A DNA stretch of 64,000 nucleotides. Source: Sodiomyces alkalinus F11. Its lineage: Eukaryota > Ascomycota > Sordariomycetes > Glomerellales > Plectosphaerellaceae. The DNA lies in NCBI RefSeq assembly GCF_003711515.1, contig NW_021167080.1, positions 3,260,155-3,324,154 of the forward strand, written 5' to 3'. The position numbers were made by a program, and so were the translations under genes. How positions within the stretch are numbered: position 1 is the first letter of the stretch; each line of letters begins with the position of its first letter. Shown here one piece after another: positions 10,697 through 22,400 of this stretch. The notes beneath the pieces were generated by a model. That model was not told the DNA's origin. It saw only the letters and a list, made by a program, of their open reading frames with translations, and ran no database searches.

Positions 10697-12098
10697 CTAC
10701 TCCTCGTACTTGCCTCCCGTAAAAGAAAAGTCGCTCTTCTCGAGCCGTTCCCTGATGTACTCGTATACTGTGAAGGTGACGGCCTGGCCGGGGGCCACAC
10801 GCATCACGCGAGGTGTGATGCCCTTGTAGAAAGCGTGGAAGCCCTCTTGCCTGTTTGTTTCGGGTCAGTCACTCGGTTCAGAGCTGCATCGCTCTATAGG
10901 AGGGGAGGAGAAAAGAAAAAAGAAAGAAGAAAAAAAAGGAAAAGAGGGTGAGGGTGAGGGTGAGGGGTTCATAGCCTACTTGAACATATCGCCAGAGATC
11001 TTAGCAATCCGGCTCCAAGCACTGCTTCCCGGCTCCGCCGGTGTCCTCTGCAAGCGCGTCTTGATGGTATCGATAGGCGCATTGCTAAGCGGTCCCATGG
11101 CACCGCTGACCAGTCCGATGAGCGTCGTCTGCCAGCTGGGCAAGTTGCCCCCGTCGTATTCGGGCTGCCACCTCTTCAGGGCCTCCTTGAAGTAGCTGTA
11201 GGCCGTGAAGTTGACGGCCTGGTTGGTGCCCTGCCGCAGCGCCGTCAAGCTGACGCCGCGGTACAGCGCGCCGAAGCCCTCCTCCTTGACGACGGTGTAG
11301 AGCGCGTGCGCGGCGTTGCGGTACTTGGGCACGTCGAGCGGGTCGGCCATGGAGTGGTGTTGCGCCTGGAGGCGGATCTTGATGACTTCCATCGGCGTCA
11401 CGACGGCGACGGCTTCGGTGATGCCGGCGGCGAGTCCGGCTGTTCGGGCCCAACAGGTTTCAATGGTCAGTTGGGTAAAGCTCTCTTCACGGGGCTCGGC
11501 TCGGCTCGGCCTCTCAGGACCGGCCGGAAAATGAGGCCGGCGGCCGGCGGGAGTCGGGACTTGCCTAAGAAGGTGGCCTTGCCGCTCACGACGCCTGTGC
11601 TCTTGTCCGCCAGCATCTGCTTGTACGCCTCGAAGCTGGTGAACCGAATCGCCATCTTAGGGACGATGCCCGTTAATACGGCGCCGAGACCCTTGTACAG
11701 GGCAAGAGGCGTCTCCTTTTTTACGATTTCCACGCCGGTCCGGATAAAGCCTCGTGAGGGGCCGCCTGCTGTCCTCGAACGGCGTGATAGCTGCATGCGC
11801 ACCTTGATCGTGTCTGGAGCGCAATTATCATGTGTCAGTCGCATGGGCGGGCCGCAGGGATTGGATGCGCACAGGACTCGACAGGCAGGGCTACTCACCA
11901 AGGGGGTGGCAAGCAAGCGCCTCCATCATACCGGCACCGCCGCCAGCTACAAAGGAACATTGTCAGCTGCAAGGAGGTCTTGTGGGGGGTGGGGGAAACG
12001 GGCCAAACGGGCCAAACGGGCCATGATTAAGGCGCACCGATGAGGTTCGTCGCCGCAGAAGGCGGCGTCTTGCCGTCCTGTTTCACCTTGGACGCCAT
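10697..12098 (-). CDS. SFC1: Mitochondrial succinate/fumarate carrier
   Basis: Exons are 12098-12038, 11946-11899, 11813-11565, 11439-10980 and 10850-10697, giving 323 residues. The carrier exchanges cytosolic succinate for mitochondrial fumarate across the inner membrane, linking the glyoxylate cycle to gluconeogenesis (yeast SFC1/ACR1, Aspergillus acuL). Three mitochondrial-carrier repeats are visible, with signatures HPLDTIKVRMQ, TPMEVIKIRLQ and APIDTIKTRLQ. The splice junctions rebuild continuous conserved sequence, for example NLIAGGGAGMMEALACHPL. Intron 3 (11564-11440) has a GC-AG donor, G|GCAAGT, and joins GKATFL to AGLAAGITEAV. Intron 4 contains GAGGGT/CACCCT repeats. By family knowledge, expression would rise on acetate or ethanol, but no site was identified here. 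Confidence 0.94.
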
Positions 12099-14022
12099 CC
12101 TCGTATTATGATGTATCAATAAGGCTTTGCGGCGCAAGTCCACTCTCGGTTCAGCTGCGCACGTTACGCTTCCTATTCTTTTCGAGATCCAAGAGGAGTC
12201 GTAATTCGAACAGCAGTCAAGGCCGTAGAAGTGGTTTAGAGGGAGTGAGGGAATGTCATTGAGCTAGAGAGAGATGTGCGAGAGAGGAAGAGTGAAGGGG
12301 AAAAAAGAGAAAAAGGAGAATATCACGTCACGCGAAAATACAAAGCCACCAGGGGGAATTCCTCGGTGTTGACCAGTTCAAAGCCACGGTTATAAGGACG
12401 CTATGTTAGCCAGGTTCGCTAGGCATATTGGCACGAGGGGCGTCCTTCCAGCATGAGTCAAGGACACGAGATTCCCCGAGCTCTGGTTGACGGGGCTAGT
12501 GGGCAGCTGATGGGAGCTCCGCCGCCGGGGTGGGCGTCCTTTCACCCGCGGCACAAAATCCAACCCCAAGTCCGACTAAGAGGAAACATAAAAACGTGAT
12601 CGCCGCTTTCGGCTCCCCGGGATTTGGAGACAAGACAGGGCAGAGAGACGTCTGGCATGTGGAGTAGAGGGGGGTATGAGTCTGTATGACGAAGTGTCCC
12701 GAGACCCTTCGAGGTATTCGTACCAAAGTACGTAGGAGAGATTGAGAAGAGGCGATCGATGCCGGCGATGATCCCTATTGGCCCCCCCGCGCTCGGCGTA
12801 GCGGAACTTCGGCAGCATGCGTGGAAGCTGGATGGAGGCGAATCGATTTGCCGACTAATACGGTAGTTCTTGTAGTTCAGCAGCAAAACCTCTACGCGTA
12901 CTGACTTGACCCTTATAAGTTAAGTACCTTACCTAGATGGCTAGATCAATGGAGATAAGATTACGGTTAGACAAAGTTTAAATGGAAGGGAACGTCCCGC
13001 ACGCCATTAAGGTAGGTATCAGCACATGCTTTTAACGGAAGCATTCGATAACATAATCTTATATTCCGTTCGGAGTACGTAGTGCTCCCGTTGTTGTTGT
13101 TTTCTGTATCTGTACACTAACATCTGGATCCGAGTGCTCAACTGCTGTCCTGGCTTGTGATTTCCAGGTGACGTCGTTGCGGGGCAGGGCGTTCTGGGCA
13201 GTAGGTACCTGTACCTGTACCTGTACCTGGTACAGCGAAGAGAGTTGCCGACCGCCAACCGAGTTTTGGGGTCGCAGTCCGAGCGTTTTCGCAACCTGCT
13301 CGGACCCCTGATTTGCCAGCTTTGCCGAGGTACGGATTGGAGTACTTTGTAAACTCCAGACTCCAGAGGGGTACCAAACTGCTGAGTCACCCTGGTATGA
13401 GTTCCTCCTCCATAAGGTAATCGGAGTCCAATTGACTGAGTTGTCGCTTTTGTAAGGTACCCTACCTACCTTAGGTACCTCAGCGGTCGTCCGTCTGATG
13501 GATGACTCCCGTTGCTGGTACGGACGCAGTAAAGTCTCGTCAATCATTAACATGTGAATTTACGATACTAATGAGTAAAGTAGATCTGCTCGGCAGAGGT
13601 CGGCTAGCGTCGACTTTGCAAATCCCATCGTGTGTATCCGTACGCGTAGTACGAATCCCTTCGACATGTCAACTCCACTTCATATATTTCAGGCGTCGAG
13701 GTATATCCCACCCTTAACCGAGATATACATACAACGTATCCAATCCGATGCCCGGACCCCCTGTGAAAGGAACATGTCATGTCTATTTTTGGTCACCAAC
13801 AATTGAGTTCCCATGTAGCTGGTGTTTTGGGCGAGAAATCATGGCATAAATAAACCCCCAGGCAAGAAAGAAGAAGAATAATAAAAAAAGAAAAAGAGAA
13901 ATAATAAAAATTGGACGCCATCCAGCGCCTCCCTATCCCTCTTCCCGAAAGAACCCCAACTCCCGAAAAAAACGCCTCAATGAGCATCGCAGCGCAGAAG
14001 CCTCAAGTTTGGTTGGCCCTCC
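12099..14022. other. Intergenic region (1.9 kb)
   Basis: This contains the carrier promoter and the 3' flank of the SCON-2 gene. Short repeats include four tandem GTACCT units (13205-13228) and palindromic ACCTTAGGTACCT-type motifs near 13452-13482. Related motifs occur again near 18200-18250. No supported gene. Confidence 0.5.
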
Positions 14023-16708
14023 TCACGCAGGAGTGCCGCACTCCTCAAGCAGCGGATCATCCGCTTCGAAGCTATAAAGACGCACCTCGCCATCCTCGCT
14101 GCCGCTGGCCATGCGGCTATCGCTGAGTCCGACACACGTGACTGGCCCCGTGTGGCCCGTAAAGGTCCTCTCGCACTTTCCAGAGCACGGTTCCCAGACC
14201 TTGACCATCGAGTCGTTCGCGCCCGTCACGAGGCGCAGAGAGTCGCCCACCAGAGCCCAGATGCCTTCAACATGGCCGAACATGGTACGCAGGCATTTGC
14301 CCGTGGCCGTGGACCACAGCTAAAGGGCTCGTCAGCTCGTGGACGATACACCTGGAAGAGAAGGACAAGAAAAGAAGAAAAGGTAAAAAGAAAAAAAAAA
14401 AGGGGGGAAAGAACGCACCTTGATAGTATTGTCCAAGCCAGCCGTGAGGATGTAACGTGGAGGTAGCGGTCGCGAAGGATTGTCGACGAATGCCTGACCG
14501 TACGCCGACCGATCGTCATCCGAGGAGCGGCACACGGGATCGTGGAAGGAGGAACCCAGTGTCGAGGCGGCATGGGCATAGGCATAGGTCGAAGGGGTGC
14601 TGCTCCGCGCACTGGCGACGGAAGCCGCGTCGCCGCCGTTGTCCGGGCTGAGGGTGTCCTCGTCGGGCTCGAACTCCTCCGGCATGAGCAGCACCTGCTG
14701 CACCTGACCCATGTGGCCCTCGAGCGTCCTGATGCACACCTTGTTCTCCAAGTCCCACATCTTGATGGTGCAATCGTCGGAGACGGAGAAAATGACCTGC
14801 GACTCCGGGTCGAGCCGGACGTGGTTGACCCAGTCGTCGTGTCCGCGCAGGCAAAACGTTTCCTTGCTGTCAAAGTTGAACACCTTGATCGTCTTGTCGA
14901 TGGAACCCGACGCAAGCCACTTGCCGTCAAAGTCGACGGAGACGACGCCCTCGCTGTGGCCGCGTAGCGTGCTGATGCACTCCCCCGTCTGCCAGTTCCA
15001 CACCTTGACCGTGCTGTCCAGGCTGCCGCTGAAGAGCTTGTTGTCGACAAACTTGAGGGTTCGGATGCCCATCGTGTGGCCGGTCAGGGTCCGGATTTCC
15101 TTGCCCGTGTTGATGTCCCAAATCTTGATTTTGGCATCGTACGAGCCCGTGACGAGGATCTGATCGTCGAACTGGAGGCAGGTCACCCCGTTCTCGTGCC
15201 CCTTGAAAGTCTTGATAGCGCACCGCCCGTACTTCCAGTTGAAGCCGACCTTGAACCGTTCCCGGTACACGCTTTTCCACGGCCGGGACTTCCGATCGGC
15301 ATCCGATGCATCGCCGCTGCCGCCGCCGCCGCCGCCGCCGAGACAGGCGCGTTTCCTGCTGTCGTCGCGGATCACGAGCTCTCGTTTCCTGGTGCCATTG
15401 GAAAATACCGTCTCCACGATCTCGTGTGAGCGTTCGTCCCTTCGTTTCCTTGCCAGCTCCTGCTGTCTCCTCCAATCGCGTAGCTTCTGGCGCTCCAGCA
15501 AGGGCAAGCCCCAGCCGCACTTGGTGCACTTGCGGTCGATATGCTGCTCGCACATGTGATGCCACACGACGTCGGCGTCGGCCAAATGGCGCCATCGTCG
15601 ACTTACCTGGGCAGCTTTGCAGAGGGAGACGGTGTCCAGGTAGCTGAGGACTTTGTAGGATATTTCGACGGGTAGGGCAGTCAGGAAGTCGATCTTCAGT
15701 TGTTCCTGGACTTCGCGAGCGACGGTTGATAGTTGGGGGAAGCAACATTGCGTGATGATACCTTGAAGCCTGAGACGGTGTTTGATTAGCCTTTGCTTCA
15801 GTGTTTTCCTTTTCTTTATTTCCTTTTTTCCTTTTTTCCTTTTTCCTTTTTCCTTCTTTTTTTTGGCCTTCCAGCTTGCAAAGGGAAGACAACTCACATC
15901 AAGTCGCGATGCTTCACCGGGGCAGCCGAGAAAAGAGACCATACATGGGTAATGGCCTGTTGATCGGCCGCGGGGAGTCTCTCGAGTTCCTGGGGAAGGG
16001 GGGTGAAGAGGTCAGCAACCTGCCAGGACAGCCTCGAGGGGCCAGACGGGTGGAGCATCAGATACAGACATAGGGAACACTCACCCGTTGAATGTTGACC
16101 ATCTTTTTCTCATCAGCAGCTCGCCGACATTTAGCATCGGGCCGGTGGCGGTAACAGAACTTGCTGTTGGGATCCCTCTCTTTCCTGATTTCTTGCGAGG
16201 CGTGCGTCTCGGGCTTGCCTATGGGGGCGTATAATCCGGGAATATGCTCTCGCAGAAACGGGGTGACGGTCTTGCCGTAGATGCTGGGGGCCATGTTGGC
16301 GGCGAGCCTGAAATCGTCCTCTTTGTGCGGTATCCTTCTGTCGCAGTGGTCGTCTTTGGAGGGAGGTTGTTGTTGTTGTTGTTGTTGTGGTGGTGGTGGT
16401 GGTGGTGGTGGTGGTGGTGGTGAGGGGCGGCGGTTGGTCGTCACATCGTCGCCGTCACCGTCGCTGTCGCCGTCGCTGTCGCCGTCGCCGTCACGGTCAC
16501 TGTCGCGGTTGCCGTCGCCTGTTTCTATGGCAGTAGCGGCGGTGGTGGCAGTGGTCGCGAGAGTCGACCGAGGGGCGGACGAGGGAGATGTATCCAAAGG
16601 AAAGGCGGCCTCATTCTGGAGGTGGTTGGCGAACGGCGTGTGGGTATCCGGCGCAAAGGTAGACGGAACGAGCGGCGACGTGATAGGAGACTTAGTGAAC
16701 GTGGTCAT
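14023..16708 (-). CDS. scon-2: Sulfur controller F-box/WD40 protein (SCON-2/SconB/MET30)
   Basis: Exons are 16708-16085, 15989-15898, 15769-14419 and 14319-14023, giving 787 residues. It is the substrate receptor of an SCF ubiquitin ligase that represses sulfur assimilation by destroying the bZIP activator (CYS3/MetR/Met4). The N-terminus is low complexity: Asp/Gly/Ser repeats, 11 prolines and 7 glutamines. The F-box is at about 265-311 ([19 protein letters not shown]). Seven WD40 repeats run from about 426 to 780, with motifs such as IKIWD and VKVWN. Repeat 5 carries an acidic/serine-rich insertion of about 75 residues (602-675). All three introns keep frame. The ATG at 16708 (GCCATGACC) is the first true ATG in frame. 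It is about 100 residues longer than Aspergillus SconB, mostly in low-complexity parts. Confidence 0.93.
16366..16421 (-). repeat. Coding CAA/CCA triplet arrays (polyQ-polyP)
   Basis: Consecutive GTT then GGT triplets on the plus strand encode the glutamine and proline runs near the N-terminus of the SCON-2 protein. Length is likely to vary between strains. Confidence 0.85.
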
Positions 16709-18712
16709 GGCAATCAGAGCACCAGAGCGGCAGTCCAAAGAGACGTCTTGGTCTTGCCCAGCGATGAATCGGAGACGGGGCTGGACGGAAAGGGGGCCGA
16801 CCAGGGTGCCTTGACGGTCGAGATGCGGTCAAGAGAATAGGGGGGCGGGTAATGAAACAGGTCTCGGACGAAGGATGAGGTGAGAAGTACCAAGCGATGG
16901 TGTGCTTTCCGTCGGGGCCGCGTTTGGCAGTACAGCGACGCTGTCTGTATGGGCGGTCGAGGCGCGAGGGGCGACGGTCCTGTCCTGGTGAAGGTATCCG
17001 TAACTTTGTACAGCACCGCAGTATCCTGTATCTTGTATCTTGTACTAAGCTGACTCGACGGCAAGGATGAAATCGCCGTGCACACAATTGAAAGGAACCG
17101 GCATCACCAGAGCACCCCGTTCCTTGGTCGTAGCAGGACGAAAGTCTAGATCGCGGGGAACTCGTCGACACTGCTGGATGGCGAAAGAGGCTGGAAATGG
17201 GGGGTGGTACCGGTTTATAGAAAGGCGGTGGCACGAGGCCCAATGATGGGGTTGGAAGGTCGGGTCTCGTGTCCCGTCAAGTGGGCGAAGGTGTGTGTAC
17301 CGAGCTGATGATTCGCATGCGACTGTCGTTTGTTTTTGTGTTCGTGCGAAACAGGGTTGGAGGCAGAGGTGGAAGGTAGGCTCCGCTACCTATTTCCGAG
17401 CAATGGAAACCGGGGTTATAGCATTAATATGCGTTCGGAGGGCGGAGGAGATGTGTTCAAGACGATGAGGGCAGCAAAAGAGACTTTTGAGTGCTTTGGG
17501 GCGAAAATGGCGTTATCACACCTGCCAAGAGGGACTAGTGGGGCGCTAACTCATGGTCTGGGATTTTGATTGCGGGGACTCAGGTGTACAACGGTACGGT
17601 ACGTTGTAGCGTTGGGTACGACACCTGCCATCGCCGGGGCCTTGGCACTTCGGACAGTACATATCATGTAACTGTATGACCGCCAAGAGAGCAGCCAGTC
17701 AGCTGGAGAGTCTCCAGACAAGATGTAAGTAAAACAAATTACATACTTCTCTCGACCAGCATGATGCGATGAAGATGTAAGTAAGGAGTATCTCGACTGT
17801 TTGTTTCTTCAGCCAATTGGTCATGCCCTCCCTTCATCATCCGTTGGTTGTGTTGCAACACCCGTCACGTAATATGGCGTAGGTATCGTATCACGGACTG
17901 CGCTTTTTGATTAGGTAAATAGGTCTCCGTAGAACCATTCAGGCGGGGTCGATCAGGGCTTGGCTTGGATGAGCTCATCCTCCTGTTGCCGCTCCTCATT
18001 CACGATTGTCATCCCCGTTGCCCTCAAAGACGAGATTCTGTCAAAAGGCGACACTGCGGGAATGCGCTGTATGAGACAATATCACTTACAATGCAATTAG
18101 TAGCCCAGCTTCCAGGCGGCACATGTTTCCCGACTGGGTCTCGAATATGTCACACGACAAGGTGGGTACGTATTCGTAACTTACCTTCCCAAGGTTCATA
18201 AGGTACCCTTACTTAGCCTGCTCCCAATATTCGGTACTAGGTACCTAATTGTGCACCTGTGATCAGGTAATTAAGCATTAGTTCGTGTCCTTGTATTCGT
18301 ACTCCGCAAGCTGACAGGTACGGGGTATTTCATTACAGCATTGTACTCGGGACCCGCCTTACCTTACTTTAGATAAGAAGGGAACCTCCCTTATCGCAAA
18401 CCCATCGTTCCTCTTTCCCGTTGCCGCGTTTGTCCGTCTGACGGACTATTTCGAGATCAAGGTTACAACCCCATAACCCCATAATGTGATTAATGATCCC
18501 TCTTCACACTTGTTTCTATTTCCCTCTCCTCTCCTGAAACATGTAACATCTTTTCTTGCTGTCTTCTGCCTACTCCCCTGGTCAGCCATCATGCGTCATC
18601 CAGGTCAATAGTCAATAGTTAATTATCGAATTCGCCGACATCCCGTCCTTCGACAAACATCACACAATCGAACCCAATCCCAATCCCGTCCCTGTCCGAC
18701 TCCCCATTCAAC
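16709..18712. other. Divergent promoter region of scon-2 and ATG17
   Basis: A 2-kb gene-free interval between two divergent genes. AGATGTAAGTA occurs twice (about 17720 and 17773), and GGTACC/TAAGGTA-type short palindromes cluster near 18190-18250. ATGATGCGAT at 17761-17770 matches nine of ten positions of the CYS3 site ATGRYRYCAT, too weak to call. No open frame is credible. Confidence 0.5.
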
Positions 18713-20474
18713 ATGGCGTCCTCCCCCCACCATCCCGGCAGCCGTAGCGTGGCGTCATCGACCTCAGCAGGCCGAGACTCACCGTCGCAACCTCCGTACC
18801 CCCCCTACGCTTCCGCTTCCGCTTCCGCCTCCGCCACCGACAGCATACCGGTCGAGACGCTGGTAGAATACCTCCTCGCAGCGAAGCGCTCCCTCTCCTC
18901 CATGCAGCATGTGCTCCGCGCCAACGACCTGGCGACGGGGGCTCGGCGGTCGCACGAACAAGCCGCTCTCCTGTGTGCCCAAACCCAGTTCGTACGACGC
19001 GCCATGGTGAAGCAGATGGGTGTCCTGATGCGCATCCGCCGCGGGTTGAAACGGACCTACGACGCCGGGAAACGCGACTTTGGCTCTGTGGTCAAAACCA
19101 TGGACACCGCCAACGAGAGGTTGCAGGCCACAATGGAAATGCTCCGTAACACGCACGTCGAGGCGGTCTTTCGCCCAGCCGGGGAAGAACCCAGGAATCT
19201 GATGGATTTTGTCGACGAGCGGAGCGTGTATGACATGGTGGAAGCTCTCAAGACATGCCTCGGTGAATTACAGGTAAAGGCACCCATCCATTTCTTTTTT
19301 TTTTTGGGGGGGGGGGGGGGGGTTTCTTTTTCCTTTCTTTCTTTCTTTCTTTTTTTTCCGTTCTGGGCTCCCAACTCTGAAGCCCCTGTCTTTTCTGACG
19401 TTCCAATCCCAGGCCATCCAGACATCGTTTGACGGTGATCTGCTCCGCTTCGACGACGACCTCCGCGTGCTGAAAAAGTTCATCGTCTCATCGCCCCTCC
19501 CTTCCTCCGACGCCGCCTCGACTCCGCACCACCCCATCCCAGAACTTTTCATGTCCCTCGTCGAACACTCCCATAGCATGGCCGAACTCCTCACATCCTT
19601 GACCCAGCACTTCGATCTCTGCGTCACGGCCGTGCGGACCACGGAAGGCGGCGCAGACCTCGCCCGTCGCAGAGCGGCCGAGGTGACAACAACACACGGG
19701 GGCGCTACGGGCGGCGGCGGCGGTGGCGGTGCTGGCACCGGGGACGGCGGCGATGTCGTATCCATATCCGGCGTCATTGCGGACCAAGAAACCCACATGT
19801 CCAACCTGGAACCGATCACGTCGCAGGACAGGGCCGATATGCTGTCGGTGGTGGTCAGCGACGCGGCCGAGGTGGACGGCGTGGTTCGGGAAATCGGCGA
19901 ACGCCTGCGCGCCGCGGAGGCCGATTTCGCCGCCCTGGAGGAGCAGACGTCACGCGTCAGGGCGGTGTACCTGGGCACGGTCAAAGCGCTCCGGGCGCTG
20001 GAGGACGTGGGCGCGCGCCTGGCGAGCTACGTGGCTGCGGAGGCCGAGTTCCTGCAGCGGTGGGCGTACGAGCGGCAGAACATCCAGGACAAGCTGATAG
20101 AGATGGATCAGCTCCGGGACTTCTATGAGCGCTACGCCGGGGCCTACGACAGCTTGCTACTCGAGGTGGAGAGGCGGCGGCGGGTGGAGGACAAGGTCCA
20201 GCATATCTGGCGCAAGGCTAAGGAGAGCGTGGACAAGCTGGTGGAAGCCGACCGACGGGAGCGAGAAGGCTTCCGGCAAGACGTCGGCGAGTACGTCCCG
20301 ACGGATTTATGGCCCGGTATGGGCGCGGGAATGAAATCCTGGGAGCTCGTCCTGACGACGCAGGGGGTCGCCGGTCCTGACGAGGGAGAAGGAGGAGTGC
20401 AGAAAAGCACACCAGCCCTCGACAGGCGAGTGACTGACGCCGCCCGAGACAGGTTGGGACGAAGGCAGCGATGA
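18713..20474 (+). CDS. ATG17: Autophagy scaffold protein Atg17
   Basis: Exons are 18713-19273 and 19413-20474, giving 540 residues. Atg17 forms the crescent-shaped scaffold of the Atg1 kinase complex (with Atg29 and Atg31 or their equivalents) that starts phagophore assembly. The recognisable APG17 features are ETLVEYLLAAKRSLSSMQHV near the N-terminus, long amphipathic helices through the middle, and the C-terminal WAYERQNIQDKLIEMDQLRDFYERY helix region. A Ser/Pro-rich leader precedes the domain, and a glycine-rich insertion of about 15 residues lies mid-protein. The intron (CAG|GTAAAG...CCCAG|GCC) is phase 0 and contains a T11-G17 homopolymer at 19295-19322, whose length may be inexact. The gene is divergent from scon-2. 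Confidence 0.92.
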
Positions 20475-21157
20475 TACTGAAGCCCCCAGCCGCGCTTTTG
20501 GTATGGTTGCTTCTACCGGTTTCCGGATATCCCCCATCCCCGGCTTAACCCTACGAACCCGACTACCGTCGCGGAATATGCGGGTTTCGGGGCGAGGCGT
20601 ATTCCATCCTGCACCTCCGTTCAACTTCCAGGACATTGCACGTCGCCCAACTCGCCTTCTCCTTCACCCGACTCCCATTCCTGGCCATGGTTTTTGATGT
20701 GCTCCAGACCCAGGGGAGAGGGACGCGATCCATCTTGAGGTACGTCGCCCATGTGCGAATACCTCAGGTTTTGTAATATACCTTTTATGGGCACATGTCT
20801 TAGCGTTGGAGTGAAGAACACTTCAGCGCTTCCCCTTGACCGGAAGTGAAGCGGGTCTTGGCTATGTTGTCTTTTAATCCTTTCATGCTGTACAAAACAG
20901 TCGTTGTTTGATTCTCCGGGTCTCGTCTAGGCGGACTTGGAGGAGCCCAGGAGAAGACGAAAGCAGAGACCGGGCCGTTCTAGATGGGATTCTAGACATC
21001 CATACCACGTCGTACTTAATTAAATAGCGGTTGATCCTGGCCACCAGGCCACGCCGGATTCTGTCATGATAGCGCTGTATACCTATTGTCAAATTCAACC
21101 CCCTTTTCCGGGGTTTCTTTCGGTATTTGTATGAATTCAGACCCCGATCAATGAGAG
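20475..21157. other. Intergenic region
   Basis: Lies between ATG17 and the downstream membrane-protein gene. I see no coding or RNA feature. It presumably includes the promoter of the gene at 21158. Confidence 0.5.
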
Positions 21158-21973
21158 ATGCCTCCCCTCCATGGAACCGTCAAAGACTGCACCAACAAGG
21201 TCGTCCCCGCTCTCTTCTTCCTCGTCGTCGTCGGATGCATCACTGTCGTCCTCGCCTATTCAAACGGCATCCAAGAGCCTGTTCCCAGAGACGTCACTGC
21301 AGGTCTCACCGCCACCCTGGGCATCCTCGTCTTCCTCTTCGCCCTGGGCCGCGGGTTCCTCTACCTCCAGCCCGTCCCTACAGGGCAGCACGACCTGGAA
21401 CAAGGCGCAGGCCGGTCGCATCAGACGACAGCAGCTCCATTGGCGCCTCAGCCGGGACGGATACACTGCCCCATCCAGGCGGGGGGTTCGCCGTCCGGCT
21501 CCTCGGATAGCAACAGAATCACGGTCGCCCATCCTGCGCCCGGTGACCATCTTGCTTCCCCTTCCGATCACGTCGCTTCGGACAGCGAAGACACCGTAGT
21601 ACCGCCCGCTCGCACCACCCGTCCGTATTCCCAAGGGTACGAGAACCGAGCCGCCGCCGCCTTCGAAACCCCGATACGGGCGCCGAATCGCCCAGCACCT
21701 GTATATAACGCCGAAACCGGCTTCGGAAGAGGCGGCGGCGGCGGTGGCGGTGGCCGCGCGGACAGCCAGAGCCAATCGCACAGGCAGCAGACGCGACGCA
21801 GCGGCGACGACATCGGGACATCGGAGGATGCCCTGGCTATATTGCCGTCAACTTGGGGCCAGCGACATGTCGCCGTTGGCCATCCTTCGAAACAGATGGC
21901 AAAGTCCTCTTTGAATTTGCCGCCTGGCCGACAAAGTCTCTTCAGGAACTCTGGGCTTGGGGGGTTGGAATGA
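21158..21973 (+). CDS. Hypothetical two-span membrane protein
   Basis: A single-exon frame of 271 residues starting at an ATG in the context GAGAGATGCC. Two hydrophobic spans are clear: about residues 15-35 (VVPALFFLVVVGCITVVLAY) and 46-70 (GILVFLFALGRGFLYL). The rest is hydrophilic, rich in Pro, Ser, Gly and Gln, with an [10 protein letters not shown] stretch, and is probably disordered. I do not recognise a family. The hydrophobic N-terminus with a polar tail and GC-rich codon use support a real gene, but the other two forward frames are also partly open, so the call is moderate. It is convergent with the PhoD-like gene. Confidence 0.5.
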   Translation: MPPLHGTVKDCTNKVVPALFFLVVVGCITVVLAYSNGIQEPVPRDVTAGLTATLGILVFLFALGRGFLYLQPVPTGQHDLEQGAGRSHQTTAAPLAPQPGRIHCPIQAGGSPSGSSDSNRITVAHPAPGDHLASPSDHVASDSEDTVVPPARTTRPYSQGYENRAAAAFETPIRAPNRPAPVYNAETGFGRGGGGGGGGRADSQSQSHRQQTRRSGDDIGTSEDALAILPSTWGQRHVAVGHPSKQMAKSSLNLPPGRQSLFRNSGLGGLE

Positions 21974-22400
21974 GCAGGGGGATATGGTGCAGGAAGACGT
22001 CAGGTCTCGGGATGGCCGCTACCTTAGTTGGCGAGGATGACCTGGGACATTTCGAGGCCAGGAATACAACGATGACAATGCAACAAGCTCAAATACTTCC
22101 CTCCCAGCCCGACGACAGTGACCGGCGACGAGTGCCAACGTAGAGTGGATGTCTGGCAACATTGCTGCTGCAACGAAAGCACCATCCTGCGTGAACCGAT
22201 AGTTACTCGTAGCGTTACATTCTGTAGAGGCCATCAGAGTCGGTTTTTCTTTTTCTTTTTCACTTGTTCCATCTGTCACCGACTTGAAAGTTACGTGCGG
22301 GGAGCTAGATGAAAAGCGATTGACCATTACCCTAGGAGAAGACACATTAGAAATTCTCGCCCATGAAATTATATACCCAAAAAGCCACGATGTTCCCGCC
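21974..22400. other. Convergent 3' intergenic region
   Basis: Lies between the hypothetical membrane protein and the PhoD-like phosphatase, whose 3' ends face each other. Nothing further recognised. Confidence 0.5.
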
